In this document: piece by piece, positions 34,488-43,916 of the stretch
How the letters are laid out: every line of letters starts with the position of its first letter
Position numbering within the stretch: the stretch's first letter is position 1
Assembly (NCBI GenBank): GCA_964428185.1
Contig: CAYRXH010000006.1
Span: 1 to 61,945 of the forward strand
Direction: 5' to 3'
DNA from: CAYMAZ01 sp964428185
GTDB lineage: Bacteria > Bacteroidota > Bacteroidia > Bacteroidales > DTU049
DNA: 61,945 nucleotides
Made by a program: the position numbers and the translations under genes
The notes under the pieces: model-generated
Seen by the model: the letters and a program-made list of their open reading frames with translations, nothing else
What the model was told of the DNA's origin: nothing
The model's database searches: none

Positions 34488-36956
34488 ATGAAACTTACGG
34501 CTAAGGACATCCTTCTCATGTCAGGAGCTAAGAAGAAAGGAAAATATATTCCTGCTTCTGTTGTAAGTTGTTTTCTAACTGACAGCCGAAAATTATCACA
34601 TCCTGAACAAACTGTGTTTTTTGCACTGAAAACAAACATTCGTGACGGGCACCAGTTTATTAAGCCTCTCTATGAAAAAGGAGTGAACCATTTTGTTGTG
34701 TCAGATTCATTCACTGATACTGACGAATTTAAAGATGCATGTTTCTATGTAACCCCATCCCCTCTGAAAGCCTTGCAGAACATTGCTTCCTCATACAGAA
34801 AACGTTTTTCCTTGCCTGTAATAGGTATTACAGGCTCAAACGGCAAAACTGTCATCAAGGAATGGATGTATTATCTTCTGTCAAAACACGGTGCTGTGGT
34901 TCGTAGCCCAAAAAGTTTCAATTCTCAGATCGGGGTTCCATTATCTGTACTCCTTATTGAAGACTATCATAAATATGCTGTATTCGAAGCCGGAATATCA
35001 CAACCAGGAGAAATGATTTCTCTGCAGAAAATTATTCAACCTGATTTTGGAATTTTTTCTAATATTGGCCCTCCGCACAGTGAAAATTTTTTCAATGACC
35101 AGCAAAAAATTGAAGAAAAGCTCCTGTTATTCTCGCATTGTCAGAGAATAGTGATGAGCTCATCACACAAACAAATTGTTGATACGATCCTGCTAAAAGA
35201 GATCAATAATGACAACCTGGGTTTTTTCTGGGGATACAATGACTCTGATCATGTTCAGATAATCAACGAATTTTGTAATGGAAATCAAAAAAGTTTTTCT
35301 TTACTTTATAATAAAGAATCTGTCACTTTTACGATACCTTTTACAGATGCTGCTTCTTCTGAAAATGCTATGCACTGCTTCAGCTGCATGATGATGATGG
35401 GATTTGACCCATTTGAAACCGCAAAATATATGGAAGGTCTTCCCTCAGTTGCAATGAGGCTTGAACTGAACAATGGAATTAATAACTCAATTGTTATTAA
35501 CGACTCTTACAATTCAGATCTTCATTCTCTGGAGATTGCCCTTGATTTTCTCATTCAGCAACAACAAAACCGCACCTCATGTGTGATTCTTTCTGATATT
35601 ATGCAAACTGGAATGAAACAGGAAGATTTATACAGACAAACAACACGTCTTGTTGAGACTAAAAAAATTCAGCGCTTCATTGGAATCGGGTCGTCCATCA
35701 CGCAATTTAAAAAATTATTTGTCAATATTCCTGAAACATATTTTTTTCAAAACACACAGGAATTTATTGATTCTCTGGCAATGCATACATACAGTAATTC
35801 AATTATTCTGGTAAAGGGGTCCCGTCAGTTTGGTTTTGAAAGAATTGCATCGCTTTTTGAACAAAAAACACATCAGACAGTTCTTGAAATTAACCTCAGT
35901 TCCATTCTCCACAATTTAGCTCTGTACAGATCAAAACTCAAACAAGGAACCGGACTAATGGCTATGGTGAAAGCCTTTTCATATGGTTCCGGGAGCCATG
36001 AAATAGCAAGACTCCTGGAATATCATCATGTTGATTATCTGGGAGTTGCATACGCCGACGAAGGAATTGAACTCCGAAACAAAGGAATTTCAATGCCCAT
36101 TATGGTCATGGCTCCTGAAGAAACAACAATTGAACACATTATATCAGGAAACCTTGAGCCCGAAATCTACAGTTTTGAATCACTTTCTTGGCTAAAAAAG
36201 TATTCATCAGAATCTTTTAAGATTCACATCAAATTTGATTCCGGTATGCATCGGCTTGGATTTAACCCAGAAGACATCTCTGCCTTGTGCCAAACCCTGA
36301 AAAAAATGCCCAACATCAATGTAGTCTCTGTGTTTTCACATCTTTCATCTGCCGATAATCCTGCTGATAAAAGTTTCACTTTGTCTCAGATTCAACTTTT
36401 TACAAGAATGTATGAAAGTTTCTGTAACTACATGAATATTAGACCCAAAAGACATATTTTAAACTCTGCAGGAATCACAGCATATCCTGAAGCTCAATTT
36501 GACATGGTGCGTCTGGGTCTTGGTTTATATGGTATCCAGCCATCAGATTATGAACAATTGCCATTGAAACAGGCAGCTCGACTTATTACTAGAATCATTC
36601 AGATAAAAAAGTTAAAAAAAGGCGACCGTATCGGATATGGTGGGGATTTTCTGGCAGATCGTCCCATGACAATCGCCATTATTCCCATTGGATATGCTGA
36701 TGGATTCAGAAGAATGCTCAGTCATGGGGTTGGGAAAGCGTATATCAACAACAAGGCTTGTCCTGTTGCTGGAAATATTTGTATGGATATGACCATAATA
36801 GACATTACCGGAACAGATGCTATGGTTGGTGATGAGGTGGTTATTTTTGACCAGACCCATCCCATCAGGGAACTTGCAGAAACAATGAAGACAATTCCTT
36901 ATGAAGTTATTTCGGGCATTTCAGGCAGAGTGAAACGAATTTATCTGATGGAATAA
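34488..36956 (+). CDS. bifunctional MurF/alanine racemase
   Basis: An 822-residue fusion. The N-terminal half (1-about 455) is UDP-N-acetylmuramoyl-tripeptide:D-alanyl-D-alanine ligase, with the ATP loop GITGSNGKT at 113-121 and DSYNSDLHSLEIAL. The C-terminal half is a PLP-dependent alanine racemase, with the cofactor lysine in MAMVKAFSYGSGS, the phosphate-binding IGYGGDF, the catalytic-tyrosine region GYADGFRR and GNICMDMTIID. The fusion is established in Bacteroidota and couples D-alanine formation to its use in peptidoglycan precursor synthesis. It is the last gene of the ribF run. An inverted-repeat-flanked spacer follows. Confidence 0.96.
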   Translation: MKLTAKDILLMSGAKKKGKYIPASVVSCFLTDSRKLSHPEQTVFFALKTNIRDGHQFIKPLYEKGVNHFVVSDSFTDTDEFKDACFYVTPSPLKALQNIASSYRKRFSLPVIGITGSNGKTVIKEWMYYLLSKHGAVVRSPKSFNSQIGVPLSVLLIEDYHKYAVFEAGISQPGEMISLQKIIQPDFGIFSNIGPPHSENFFNDQQKIEEKLLLFSHCQRIVMSSSHKQIVDTILLKEINNDNLGFFWGYNDSDHVQIINEFCNGNQKSFSLLYNKESVTFTIPFTDAASSENAMHCFSCMMMMGFDPFETAKYMEGLPSVAMRLELNNGINNSIVINDSYNSDLHSLEIALDFLIQQQQNRTSCVILSDIMQTGMKQEDLYRQTTRLVETKKIQRFIGIGSSITQFKKLFVNIPETYFFQNTQEFIDSLAMHTYSNSIILVKGSRQFGFERIASLFEQKTHQTVLEINLSSILHNLALYRSKLKQGTGLMAMVKAFSYGSGSHEIARLLEYHHVDYLGVAYADEGIELRNKGISMPIMVMAPEETTIEHIISGNLEPEIYSFESLSWLKKYSSESFKIHIKFDSGMHRLGFNPEDISALCQTLKKMPNINVVSVFSHLSSADNPADKSFTLSQIQLFTRMYESFCNYMNIRPKRHILNSAGITAYPEAQFDMVRLGLGLYGIQPSDYEQLPLKQAARLITRIIQIKKLKKGDRIGYGGDFLADRPMTIAIIPIGYADGFRRMLSHGVGKAYINNKACPVAGNICMDMTIIDITGTDAMVGDEVVIFDQTHPIRELAETMKTIPYEVISGISGRVKRIYLME

Positions 36957-36958
36957 CA

Positions 36959-37180
36959 TTTAACCCTAATCCGTCATTAGACTCATTATTTCTAATGACC
37001 GTCATTAGAAAATAATATTTGTATCATTTTGATTGTCAATGGTTTTGACGCTATATATCTATTAAAAAATTTTGTTTTTTTGCTGTAAGATTTTCTTACT
37101 AGTTATGAAAGCATTACATTTAGATTCTACCGACAAGGAAATAACTATCAAATAATTCCAATGACGGATTTGGGTTTAAA
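36959..37180. repeat. 222-base spacer bounded by terminal inverted repeats
   Basis: The left end (36959-36980, TTTAACCCTAATCCGTCATT) and the complement of the right end (37158-37180, TTTAAACCCAAATCCGTCATT) match at about 19 of 22 positions. Inside lie a nearly perfect palindrome at 36991-37009 (TCTAATGAC-C-GTCATTAGA) repeating the CGTCATTAG core of the left end. A smaller inverted repeat GTAAGA-TTT-TCTTAC lies at 37085-37099. There is no gene inside. The form is that of a small non-autonomous element (MITE-like) or a folded RNA; no second copy is seen in this window. Confidence 0.5.
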
Positions 37181-37183
37181 AAA

Positions 37184-37210
37184 AACCTGCTGAAAAATTT
37201 TCAGCAGGTT
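37184..37210 (-). terminator. Rho-independent terminator
   Basis: A perfect 13-base stem, AACCTGCTGAAAA with its complement, separated by a single base, is followed on the minus strand by a run of eight Ts. It ends the transcript of the secreted protein gene at 37234-38043. Confidence 0.85.
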
Positions 37211-37233
37211 GGTTTCATATTCAGTTCTTCAAA

Positions 37234-38043
37234 TTATTTTTTTGTGATTTCAATTGTTTTATTATCGTAATTCAGATAGTATTTTCCTTTTTTAATACTT
37301 TCAACATCAATCACTGCACCCCAGCCATCAAGAATCATTGCCCCATTCTCATCAAACAGCTGATATTGTGTTTCTTCACTGAAATCAATTGTTGTTTTCA
37401 CTTTGTCAGATACCAGCAACACTTCCTTTGTTTTGGAGGTATATTTGATTTCATCTGAATAGAATACGTTTCCATCTGAATCAATATATCTGATGCGAAA
37501 CAGATTTTTGCCGGAATGGGGAATAAAATCTGATGAAAAATTGGGAAAGGTTTTACATTCTAGGGGGTTTACAAGCTTTACTGTGATCCATTTATCCCAT
37601 CTGTAATGCTCAACTTCGAATGATTCTGTAAGATCTGCACCTTCAATAGTCCAAACAAGTTTCTGATTTTTTTTATCACAGCCGGAGCTGATAAACCGGA
37701 ATGTGTTTTCAGGTTTTAAAACTTCAGGATTATAAACTCTGGGTATTCCTGTTGCTCCGGAGTATATAATTCTGATATTCACAGGGTCACCGATTTGTAA
37801 TCCGAAGCGGCTCATGTCTATTTCGAAAGCACATGAGTTGATTTCATCCCTTGCCTGAATATTATTTATAAAAACTGAACGGACAGAAAACTCATTCCCT
37901 TTCATTGGGTTAATAATAATTATGTTTTTGCCCAGGTAATTTCCCTGAACAAGCAGTTCATCCGTAGCATCGGGGTTGGATGAAAAAGAGCTAAAAATCC
38001 CAAGAAACATTACAAGGGACAGACAAAAAACATATTTTCCCAT
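37234..38043 (-). CDS. secreted protein of unknown function
   Basis: A 269-residue exported protein with a signal peptide (1-about 22). I do not recognise the family. The N-terminal part (25-120) holds a beta domain with NYLGKNIIIINP, IDMSRFGLQIGDPV and a cysteine pair (Cys91 region, GCDKK). The middle resembles a fibronectin-like domain (FEVEHYRWDKW, NLFRIRYIDSDGN). The final 45 residues (YQLFDENG to GKYYLNYDNKTIEITKK) look like a shortened T9SS-type sorting domain, but the usual NP start motif is missing. It has its own promoter and terminator. Confidence 0.65.
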   Translation of the reverse strand: MGKYVFCLSLVMFLGIFSSFSSNPDATDELLVQGNYLGKNIIIINPMKGNEFSVRSVFINNIQARDEINSCAFEIDMSRFGLQIGDPVNIRIIYSGATGIPRVYNPEVLKPENTFRFISSGCDKKNQKLVWTIEGADLTESFEVEHYRWDKWITVKLVNPLECKTFPNFSSDFIPHSGKNLFRIRYIDSDGNVFYSDEIKYTSKTKEVLLVSDKVKTTIDFSEETQYQLFDENGAMILDGWGAVIDVESIKKGKYYLNYDNKTIEITKK

Positions 38044-38068
38044 AAACTATCTATCTATAATTACGTAG

Positions 38069-38097
38069 CAAATATATAAAAAAAATCCAATGTTCAA
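38069..38097 (-). promoter_or_regulatory. promoter for the secreted protein gene
   Basis: On the minus strand GTTG (core TTG at 38097-38095), 18 bases, then TATATTTG (38076-38069); ends 25 bases before the ATG at 38043. Confidence 0.5.
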
Positions 38098-38181
38098 CTT
38101 TCAATTTATCAACACATCAACATGTTGATACACTGTGATTTATGTTTTTTTGTTAATAAAAATGCAGCCTAAACAAATTAT

Positions 38182-39345
38182 TTAATTGAACAGATTCCGA
38201 TTTCTATAGACAAAATCTTTTGACATATTCTTCAGCACATCGGTTGTTTGAAGTATCATAAACTCAGTTGCGGGGAAAGGGAGGGGCTTCCATCCTAATT
38301 TTTGTTTAGTTTCCTCGCTCATTGCTCTCTGATCACCAGCAACAGTAATATATTTATTATCAAAAACCCATTCTCCTGTAAGGGGTTCCTGCACCAAAAG
38401 TTGATTATCATCTCTTACCACAGAAATTGTTGATGTCATAGCAACCGTTTTAAACTGCTGAACTTCAACGACATTACATGTAACCGAAATATATTTGGGT
38501 ACTTTAATGTCATTGCCCAGGCTATCTTTCATAACATTTCCATTCTGATCAAGCACATATTGAAACCCATCCTGTATTTCTTTTGTTTCAGAATAATGAA
38601 CTTCTTTCACCTGTTCGGGGGACACATTAATCTGGTTAATAGAAAGTGTAACATAATAATGAAAATGTACTTCTCTTGCAGTTTTGTTATAAAATCTTCT
38701 GAATAAAATATTCATATCTGCAAGATTCAATTGTGTAAGTTCAAATTCAAACCCCTGGGGCATCACCATATTTGTGGAATTTTTAACCTGAAACAACACA
38801 TTGACGGTTCCCAATTCTTCTGCCTCACGAAGCATTTTATCAACATCCCTGAATTCCTGAAAGTACTTTTTCACTTTAAGAAAATCATAATATGCCAATC
38901 TCGCTGGCTCACGATTATTTTCTGCCATTAATTTCATTCCTCTGGCATAAAAATATTCCGCAGCATTGAGTTTGGCAGCATGAATTTCATTGTCATAGTT
39001 TATATTCTGAAAATTTATTCTCTGCAAAATCGAAGGTGCCAAAAATTTGACCATGTCCTGTCTTCGTTTCATCCGGCTGTACAATTCAAAAACTTCTTCC
39101 CATATTTCAGGTTGGCCTGAAGATCTAAGAAAAGCAATCCTTTCCAGGTCTTTCTGATTTGCAATATTAAACGATTTGTGTAAAATTTCAATATGCTTTT
39201 TCTTTTCAGGATTCTTCATCAGTTTATGTGAAGATTTCTGGATCGCCATATCATAATACCCTTTTTTGAAATATGATTTAGCCGTCATACACGAACTAAA
39301 TATCAGCGGTGTTGCCAAAAACAACAGAAACATATACTTTTTCAT
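38182..39345 (-). CDS. predicted lipoprotein with helical repeats
   Basis: A 387-residue lipoprotein with a signal peptide ending in the lipobox LIFSSC (Cys19). Residues 22-185 are strongly helical with TPR-like spacing (YFKKGYYDMAIQKSSHKL, AAEYFYARGMKLMAENN). The C-terminal half is beta-rich (NVLFQVKNSTNMVMPQGFE, REVHFHYYVTLSINQI). I do not recognise a named family. It resembles Bacteroidota envelope lipoproteins of unknown role. Two TATATTTG boxes lie upstream. It is divergent from the MMPL exporter gene. Confidence 0.65.
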   Translation of the reverse strand: MKKYMFLLFLATPLIFSSCMTAKSYFKKGYYDMAIQKSSHKLMKNPEKKKHIEILHKSFNIANQKDLERIAFLRSSGQPEIWEEVFELYSRMKRRQDMVKFLAPSILQRINFQNINYDNEIHAAKLNAAEYFYARGMKLMAENNREPARLAYYDFLKVKKYFQEFRDVDKMLREAEELGTVNVLFQVKNSTNMVMPQGFEFELTQLNLADMNILFRRFYNKTAREVHFHYYVTLSINQINVSPEQVKEVHYSETKEIQDGFQYVLDQNGNVMKDSLGNDIKVPKYISVTCNVVEVQQFKTVAMTSTISVVRDDNQLLVQEPLTGEWVFDNKYITVAGDQRAMSEETKQKLGWKPLPFPATEFMILQTTDVLKNMSKDFVYRNRNLFN

Positions 39346-39380
39346 GGTTTGATGTTTTAATGATTATGACTAGGTAATTT

Positions 39381-39405
39381 CAAATATAATGCCACCGCAA
39401 ATATA
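39381..39405 (-). promoter_or_regulatory. two tandem -7 promoter boxes
   Basis: Minus-strand TATATTTG occurs twice, at 39381-39388 and 39398-39405, 17 bases apart, 35 and 52 bases before the lipoprotein ATG. One may be the live start, or both may be alternative starts. Confidence 0.4.
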
Positions 39406-39541
39406 TATTAAAAACCAAACAGTCATTCCTTAATGTTAAAATTTTAAAATGTGAATCACAATTTCTTGCAAAACCTGATATTAATTCAATAATTTTCATA
39501 AATTTATTTTGATTTTTCCCTGCTTTTAATAAAAAAACCCA

Positions 39542-39549
39542 TACATTTG
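39542..39549 (+). promoter_or_regulatory. -7 promoter box for the MMPL exporter gene
   Basis: TACATTTG (TAnnTTTG) lies 34 bases before the ATG at 39584. Confidence 0.4.
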
Positions 39550-39583
39550 TAAGTTCAAATTTCTTCTTCAGAAGTATATTGCG

Positions 39584-41980
39584 ATGTGGAATTTTCTTTA
39601 CAAGTTTATACTCCGTAACAGGCTTGCCAATCTGATTGTCATTATTGCTCTTACTGTAATCATGGGATTTTTTGCCCTGAAAGCTGAATTATCCTATGAA
39701 TATGCACAGATGCTTCCACAGAAAGATCCTGTGAATGTTAGTTACATGAAATTCCGTGAAACATTTAAAGAAGACGGAAGTATTTTCTTTGTGGGAATGC
39801 AGACCGAAAAAATGAAGGAACTGGGTTTTTTCAAGAAGTGGGATAAACTCACATTGGAAGTTCAGGAAATGTATGGTGTTAAAAATGTTTTTTCTCTGTG
39901 TAATATATTCTGTCTCCATAAAAATGAAGCACTTGGAAAATTTGAAATCCGCGAAGTTCTTGATTCAGTTCCTGCCTCACAATTTGAACATGACAGTGTT
40001 TATAAGAAACTTATAAGTCTTCGGTTTTATGAGGATTTTGTCTTTTCTACTGAAAAAAACCTTCATTTAATGCTTATCTGGATTGAAGAGGATGTTTTAA
40101 ACAGTAAACAAAGGATTCCTGCGATCTACGGAATTCATGATCATATTGAAGAATTTGCCAAAGCAAACGATGTGGACATCCATTATTCAGGGCTTCCATA
40201 TATCAGAACAATCGTTTCACAAAAGATAAAACAGGAATTGCTCTTGTTTATGCTTGTTTCCATTCTTGTGTCAATGATTATTCTTCTGTTTTTCTTCCGT
40301 TCAGTCAGAGCTGTATTGCTCCCTGTTGCAATAGTGGGGATAGGTGTCATCTGGTCTGTTGGACTGATGGTTCTTATGGGTTATAAAATTACAGTACTGA
40401 CAGGTATCCTTCCCCCAATTCTGATTATAATCGGTGTTGAAAACTGCATTTACCTGCTTACAAGGTATCACCGTGAGATTCAGGAACACGGTGGTGTTGG
40501 GAGAGCCCTGGCACGGGTTATTCAGAAAGTTGGCTATGCTACACTTCTTACAAACGCCACTACAGCTGTAGGATTTGGTGCCTTCATGGTTACAGGCAAT
40601 TCCATACTGGTTGAATTTGGAATTATTGCCTCAATCAGTATCGTGTTAATGTTTATTTTCAGCATTATTCTCATTCCTGTTCTTTACAGTTATTTCAGTG
40701 CACCTAAAGAACGCCACACAAAACATCTGGATAAAAACTGGGTGAACGGCATTTACGAGCTTATCATCCGAATCGTTGAAAAAAGACGCAAATGGGTATT
40801 TATCTTCACAATTGTTCTGGCACTTATCGGAGCAGGAGGTCTTCTTGTTCTTGACCAGAAAGGTACAATGGTTGATGACATTCCTCAACGAGATCCTCTA
40901 TATCGAGACCTCTTGTTTTTTGAAGAAAATCTGGGGGGTGTCCTTCCTTATGAGATTTCCGTTGATACCCGAAAACGCAATGGATTGATTGATCTTAAAA
41001 ACATTAATAAGATTGAACGCCTGCAGGAGGTACTTCTTGAATATCCTGAAATTGGCAAACCATTATCTTATGTTGAAATTATTAAGTTTGCAAAACAGGC
41101 TTTCTACAACAACAACCCAAATATGTTTGAGTTGCCAAGCAACCATGAAAGAAACTTTATTTTTTCATACATGCCGAAACTGGATTCTGTATCAACCAAT
41201 GAAATGCTTCAGGCATTTACAGACACCAATATGCAGATTGCCCGAATCAGCGCCAGGCTTAAAAACATTGACACCAAACAGATTGCAGAACTCAATAAAA
41301 ACCTCAAACTGAGAATTGACAGCATTTTCCCTCCCGATCAATATGATGTCAACATTACAGGAACAACTGTTGTTTTTCTCAAAGGATCAGGCTACCTTGT
41401 AAGAAATCTTCTCTGGAGTCTTCTGGTTGCCACCCTTGTCATTTCCCTGCTCATGTATCTTCTGTTCAATTCTTTCAGGATGGTTCTGGTTTCCATGATA
41501 CCGAATCTTTTGCCACAGATTATGACTGCAGCTCTGATGGGGTATTTTGGCATTGACATCAAACCCTCTACAATTATTATATACAGTATTGCTTTGGGGA
41601 TTTCTGTTGATGCGGCAATTCATCTACTCAGCAGATACAGGCAACATCTGATACTGACCAACTGGGATGTTCAGAAATCAGTTGAAAATGCACTGAAAGA
41701 CACCAATGTAGGAATGGTTTACTCAGGAATTGTGCTGATTCTTGGTTTTGCAGTGTTTGTACTTTCAAAATTCGGAGGGACCCAATCTCTCGGATATCTC
41801 GTTGCTTTTACTCTTACAATGGCAATGTTCTCAAATCTTGTGCTGCTCCCCTCCCTGATTCTGCGATTTAAAAATGTTGTTACAACAAAGGCCTTTGCTA
41901 AACCAGTCATTGATATCCTCGACGAAGAAGAAGATCCTGATGACATTGATTCAGAAGATAAAAAAGCCGATACTCTCTGA
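39584..41980 (+). CDS. MMPL/RND superfamily transporter
   Basis: A 798-residue inner-membrane exporter with the duplicated RND layout. Helix 1 is near 10-30, a periplasmic domain spans about 35-205, and five helices lie in about 210-375. Helix 7 is at about 400, a second periplasmic domain spans about 425-610, and five helices close the membrane part at about 615-770. Typical stretches are GVENCIYLLTRYHREI, TNATTAVGFGAFMV and, in the second half, GISVDAAIHLLSRYRQ. Such proteins export lipids or hydrophobic compounds using the proton gradient. No membrane-fusion partner lies nearby. The C-terminal tail is acidic (DEEEDPDDIDSEDKK). The substrate cannot be inferred. Confidence 0.9.
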   Translation: MWNFLYKFILRNRLANLIVIIALTVIMGFFALKAELSYEYAQMLPQKDPVNVSYMKFRETFKEDGSIFFVGMQTEKMKELGFFKKWDKLTLEVQEMYGVKNVFSLCNIFCLHKNEALGKFEIREVLDSVPASQFEHDSVYKKLISLRFYEDFVFSTEKNLHLMLIWIEEDVLNSKQRIPAIYGIHDHIEEFAKANDVDIHYSGLPYIRTIVSQKIKQELLLFMLVSILVSMIILLFFFRSVRAVLLPVAIVGIGVIWSVGLMVLMGYKITVLTGILPPILIIIGVENCIYLLTRYHREIQEHGGVGRALARVIQKVGYATLLTNATTAVGFGAFMVTGNSILVEFGIIASISIVLMFIFSIILIPVLYSYFSAPKERHTKHLDKNWVNGIYELIIRIVEKRRKWVFIFTIVLALIGAGGLLVLDQKGTMVDDIPQRDPLYRDLLFFEENLGGVLPYEISVDTRKRNGLIDLKNINKIERLQEVLLEYPEIGKPLSYVEIIKFAKQAFYNNNPNMFELPSNHERNFIFSYMPKLDSVSTNEMLQAFTDTNMQIARISARLKNIDTKQIAELNKNLKLRIDSIFPPDQYDVNITGTTVVFLKGSGYLVRNLLWSLLVATLVISLLMYLLFNSFRMVLVSMIPNLLPQIMTAALMGYFGIDIKPSTIIIYSIALGISVDAAIHLLSRYRQHLILTNWDVQKSVENALKDTNVGMVYSGIVLILGFAVFVLSKFGGTQSLGYLVAFTLTMAMFSNLVLLPSLILRFKNVVTTKAFAKPVIDILDEEEDPDDIDSEDKKADTL

Positions 41981-42088
41981 AATATCAATCTTTATTTTAG
42001 ACTTTACTGAGTTCTTCCTATCAATGTTAAAAAAGCAATAACTAATGGGTGTGTTTTTTTGTAATTTTACAAACCTAAAAAAAATGAT

Positions 42089-42958
42089 ATGAAAGGTATT
42101 ATACTTGCAGGAGGCAGCGGAACCAGACTATATCCCCTTACAATGGCAGTCAGCAAACAACTGATGCCTGTATATGATAAACCTATGATTTATTATCCCT
42201 TGTCAATTCTGATGATGGCCGGCATCAATGATATTCTGATTATCTCTACCCCACAGGATCTTCCGGGGTTTAGAAAATTACTCGGAGATGGCAGTCATCT
42301 TGGATGTCATTTCAGTTATGCAGAACAGGCAATTCCCAATGGCATTGCCCAAGCTTTTGTCATTGGAGAACAGTTTATCGGTACAAGTAGTGTTGCTCTC
42401 ATCCTCGGAGATAATATTTTTTACGGAACAGGGATGAACAAACTTTTACAGTCATGCAATCATCCTGAAGGTGCAGTGGTTTTTGCATATCATGTATCAG
42501 ATCCCGAACGATATGGAGTCGTTGCATTTGACACTGATGGCAATGCGGTTTCCATTGAAGAAAAGCCCAAGAATCCATTATCAAATTACGCAGTAACTGG
42601 CTTATATTTTTATGATAACAGTGTCGTTGACATTGCAAAGACTCTAAAACCAAGTTCCAGAGGAGAATATGAAATTACCGACATCAATAAGGAATTTCTA
42701 ATTCAGAAGAAACTGAAAGTGGAAGTCTTTAGCAGAGGAGTCGCCTGGCTTGATACTGGAACATTTACTTCATTACTACAGGCTTCTCAGTTTGTCGAAG
42801 TAATTGAAAGTCGTCAGGGGCTAAAGGTTGGTTGCATCGAAGAAATTGCATGGAGAATGAAATTCATCAATGATGATCAACTGTTAAAACTGGCCGAGCC
42901 TCTCCTGAAGAGTGGATACGGAGATTATCTTGTTTCAATTATAAAACGAAACCAATGA
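42089..42958 (+). CDS. rfbA: glucose-1-phosphate thymidylyltransferase
   Basis: Makes dTDP-glucose, the precursor of dTDP-rhamnose and related sugars. The 289-residue protein starts with the nucleotide-binding signature KGIILAGGSGTRLYPLT and continues with VSKQLMPVYDKPMIYYPLS, ILGDNIFYG, the substrate loop ERYGVVAFD and AWLDTGTF. Length is normal for RmlA. rmlB, rmlC and rmlD are not in the window. Its stop overlaps the ATG of the sugar epimerase gene by four bases, so the two are cotranslated. Confidence 0.94.
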   Translation: MKGIILAGGSGTRLYPLTMAVSKQLMPVYDKPMIYYPLSILMMAGINDILIISTPQDLPGFRKLLGDGSHLGCHFSYAEQAIPNGIAQAFVIGEQFIGTSSVALILGDNIFYGTGMNKLLQSCNHPEGAVVFAYHVSDPERYGVVAFDTDGNAVSIEEKPKNPLSNYAVTGLYFYDNSVVDIAKTLKPSSRGEYEITDINKEFLIQKKLKVEVFSRGVAWLDTGTFTSLLQASQFVEVIESRQGLKVGCIEEIAWRMKFINDDQLLKLAEPLLKSGYGDYLVSIIKRNQ

Positions 42959-43902
42959 GAAAAATTCTGTTTACCGGAGGTGCAGGCTTTATCGGGAGCT
43001 CAATGTGCGCCAAACTCCTTGAAGACCCTGACAATTATGTTGTTATTGCAGATAATCTTTCAACCGGACAAATGCAAAAACTTCCAAAACACAATACAGA
43101 CAGATATAAATTTATCAAATGTGATGTCAACGTTTACAAGGATATTTCAGAATTGTTTATGTCATTTCCCTTTGATTATGTGTTCCATTATGCTGCAGTA
43201 GTTGGAGTTAAAAGAACTCAGGAAAATCCTATCATGGTTCTTAATGATCTTCACGGAATAGAAAACATTTTAAATCTGAGTAAACACTCAAATGTCAAAC
43301 GGCTATTTTTCAGCAGTTCCTCTGAAGTATATGGTGAACCCGTGGAGTTTCCACAAAATGAAGAAACAACACCCCTCAATTCCCGTATTCCTTACGCTAT
43401 AGTCAAAAATGTAGGAGAAGCATTCTTAAAATCTTACCATAAAGAATTTGGCCTCAATTATACCATTTTCAGATTTTTTAATACCTACGGACCAAAACAG
43501 AGTCCAGACTTTGTGATGTCAAAGTTTATTCGTTTTGCCATGAAAAACCAGCCCATTACAATCTTTGGAGATGGTTTGCAGACAAGAACCTTCTGCTATA
43601 TTGATGATAACGTAAATGCAACTTATTCGATTTTTTTGGAAGCTGTAAAAAATCCACAGCACCCCAATGAGGTCATCAACATCGGCAATGACAATGAAAC
43701 TTCTATTTTAGATCTGGCAAAACACATCATTCAACTCACCAACTCTTCATCTTCAATCAAACATCTACCTCCACTGGAAGAAGGTGATATGACAAGACGC
43801 TTACCCGATATAACAAAAATGAGATCAATACTTAAGGGGAACCTCATCGGGCTTGAAGAGGGTATAAAAAGAATTTTGAGTGACCCTCAATACATAATTT
43901 AA
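42955..43902 (+). CDS. NAD-dependent sugar epimerase/dehydratase
   Basis: An extended short-chain dehydrogenase/reductase of 315 residues. FTGGAGFIGSS at the N-terminus is the NAD-binding GxxGxxG, VFHYAAVVGV follows, FSSSSEVYGEP holds the catalytic Ser, and PYAIVKNVGEAF holds the YxxxK pair. The family includes UDP-glucose 4-epimerase, UDP-glucuronate decarboxylase and dTDP-glucose dehydratase. The VVGVKRTQENP stretch is a little more like the decarboxylase/epimerase group, but the product cannot be fixed. Translationally coupled to rfbA; polyprenyl synthase follows 14 bases later. Confidence 0.88.
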   Translation: MRKILFTGGAGFIGSSMCAKLLEDPDNYVVIADNLSTGQMQKLPKHNTDRYKFIKCDVNVYKDISELFMSFPFDYVFHYAAVVGVKRTQENPIMVLNDLHGIENILNLSKHSNVKRLFFSSSSEVYGEPVEFPQNEETTPLNSRIPYAIVKNVGEAFLKSYHKEFGLNYTIFRFFNTYGPKQSPDFVMSKFIRFAMKNQPITIFGDGLQTRTFCYIDDNVNATYSIFLEAVKNPQHPNEVINIGNDNETSILDLAKHIIQLTNSSSSIKHLPPLEEGDMTRRLPDITKMRSILKGNLIGLEEGIKRILSDPQYII

Positions 43903-43916
43903 TAAAATGGCCTGAC

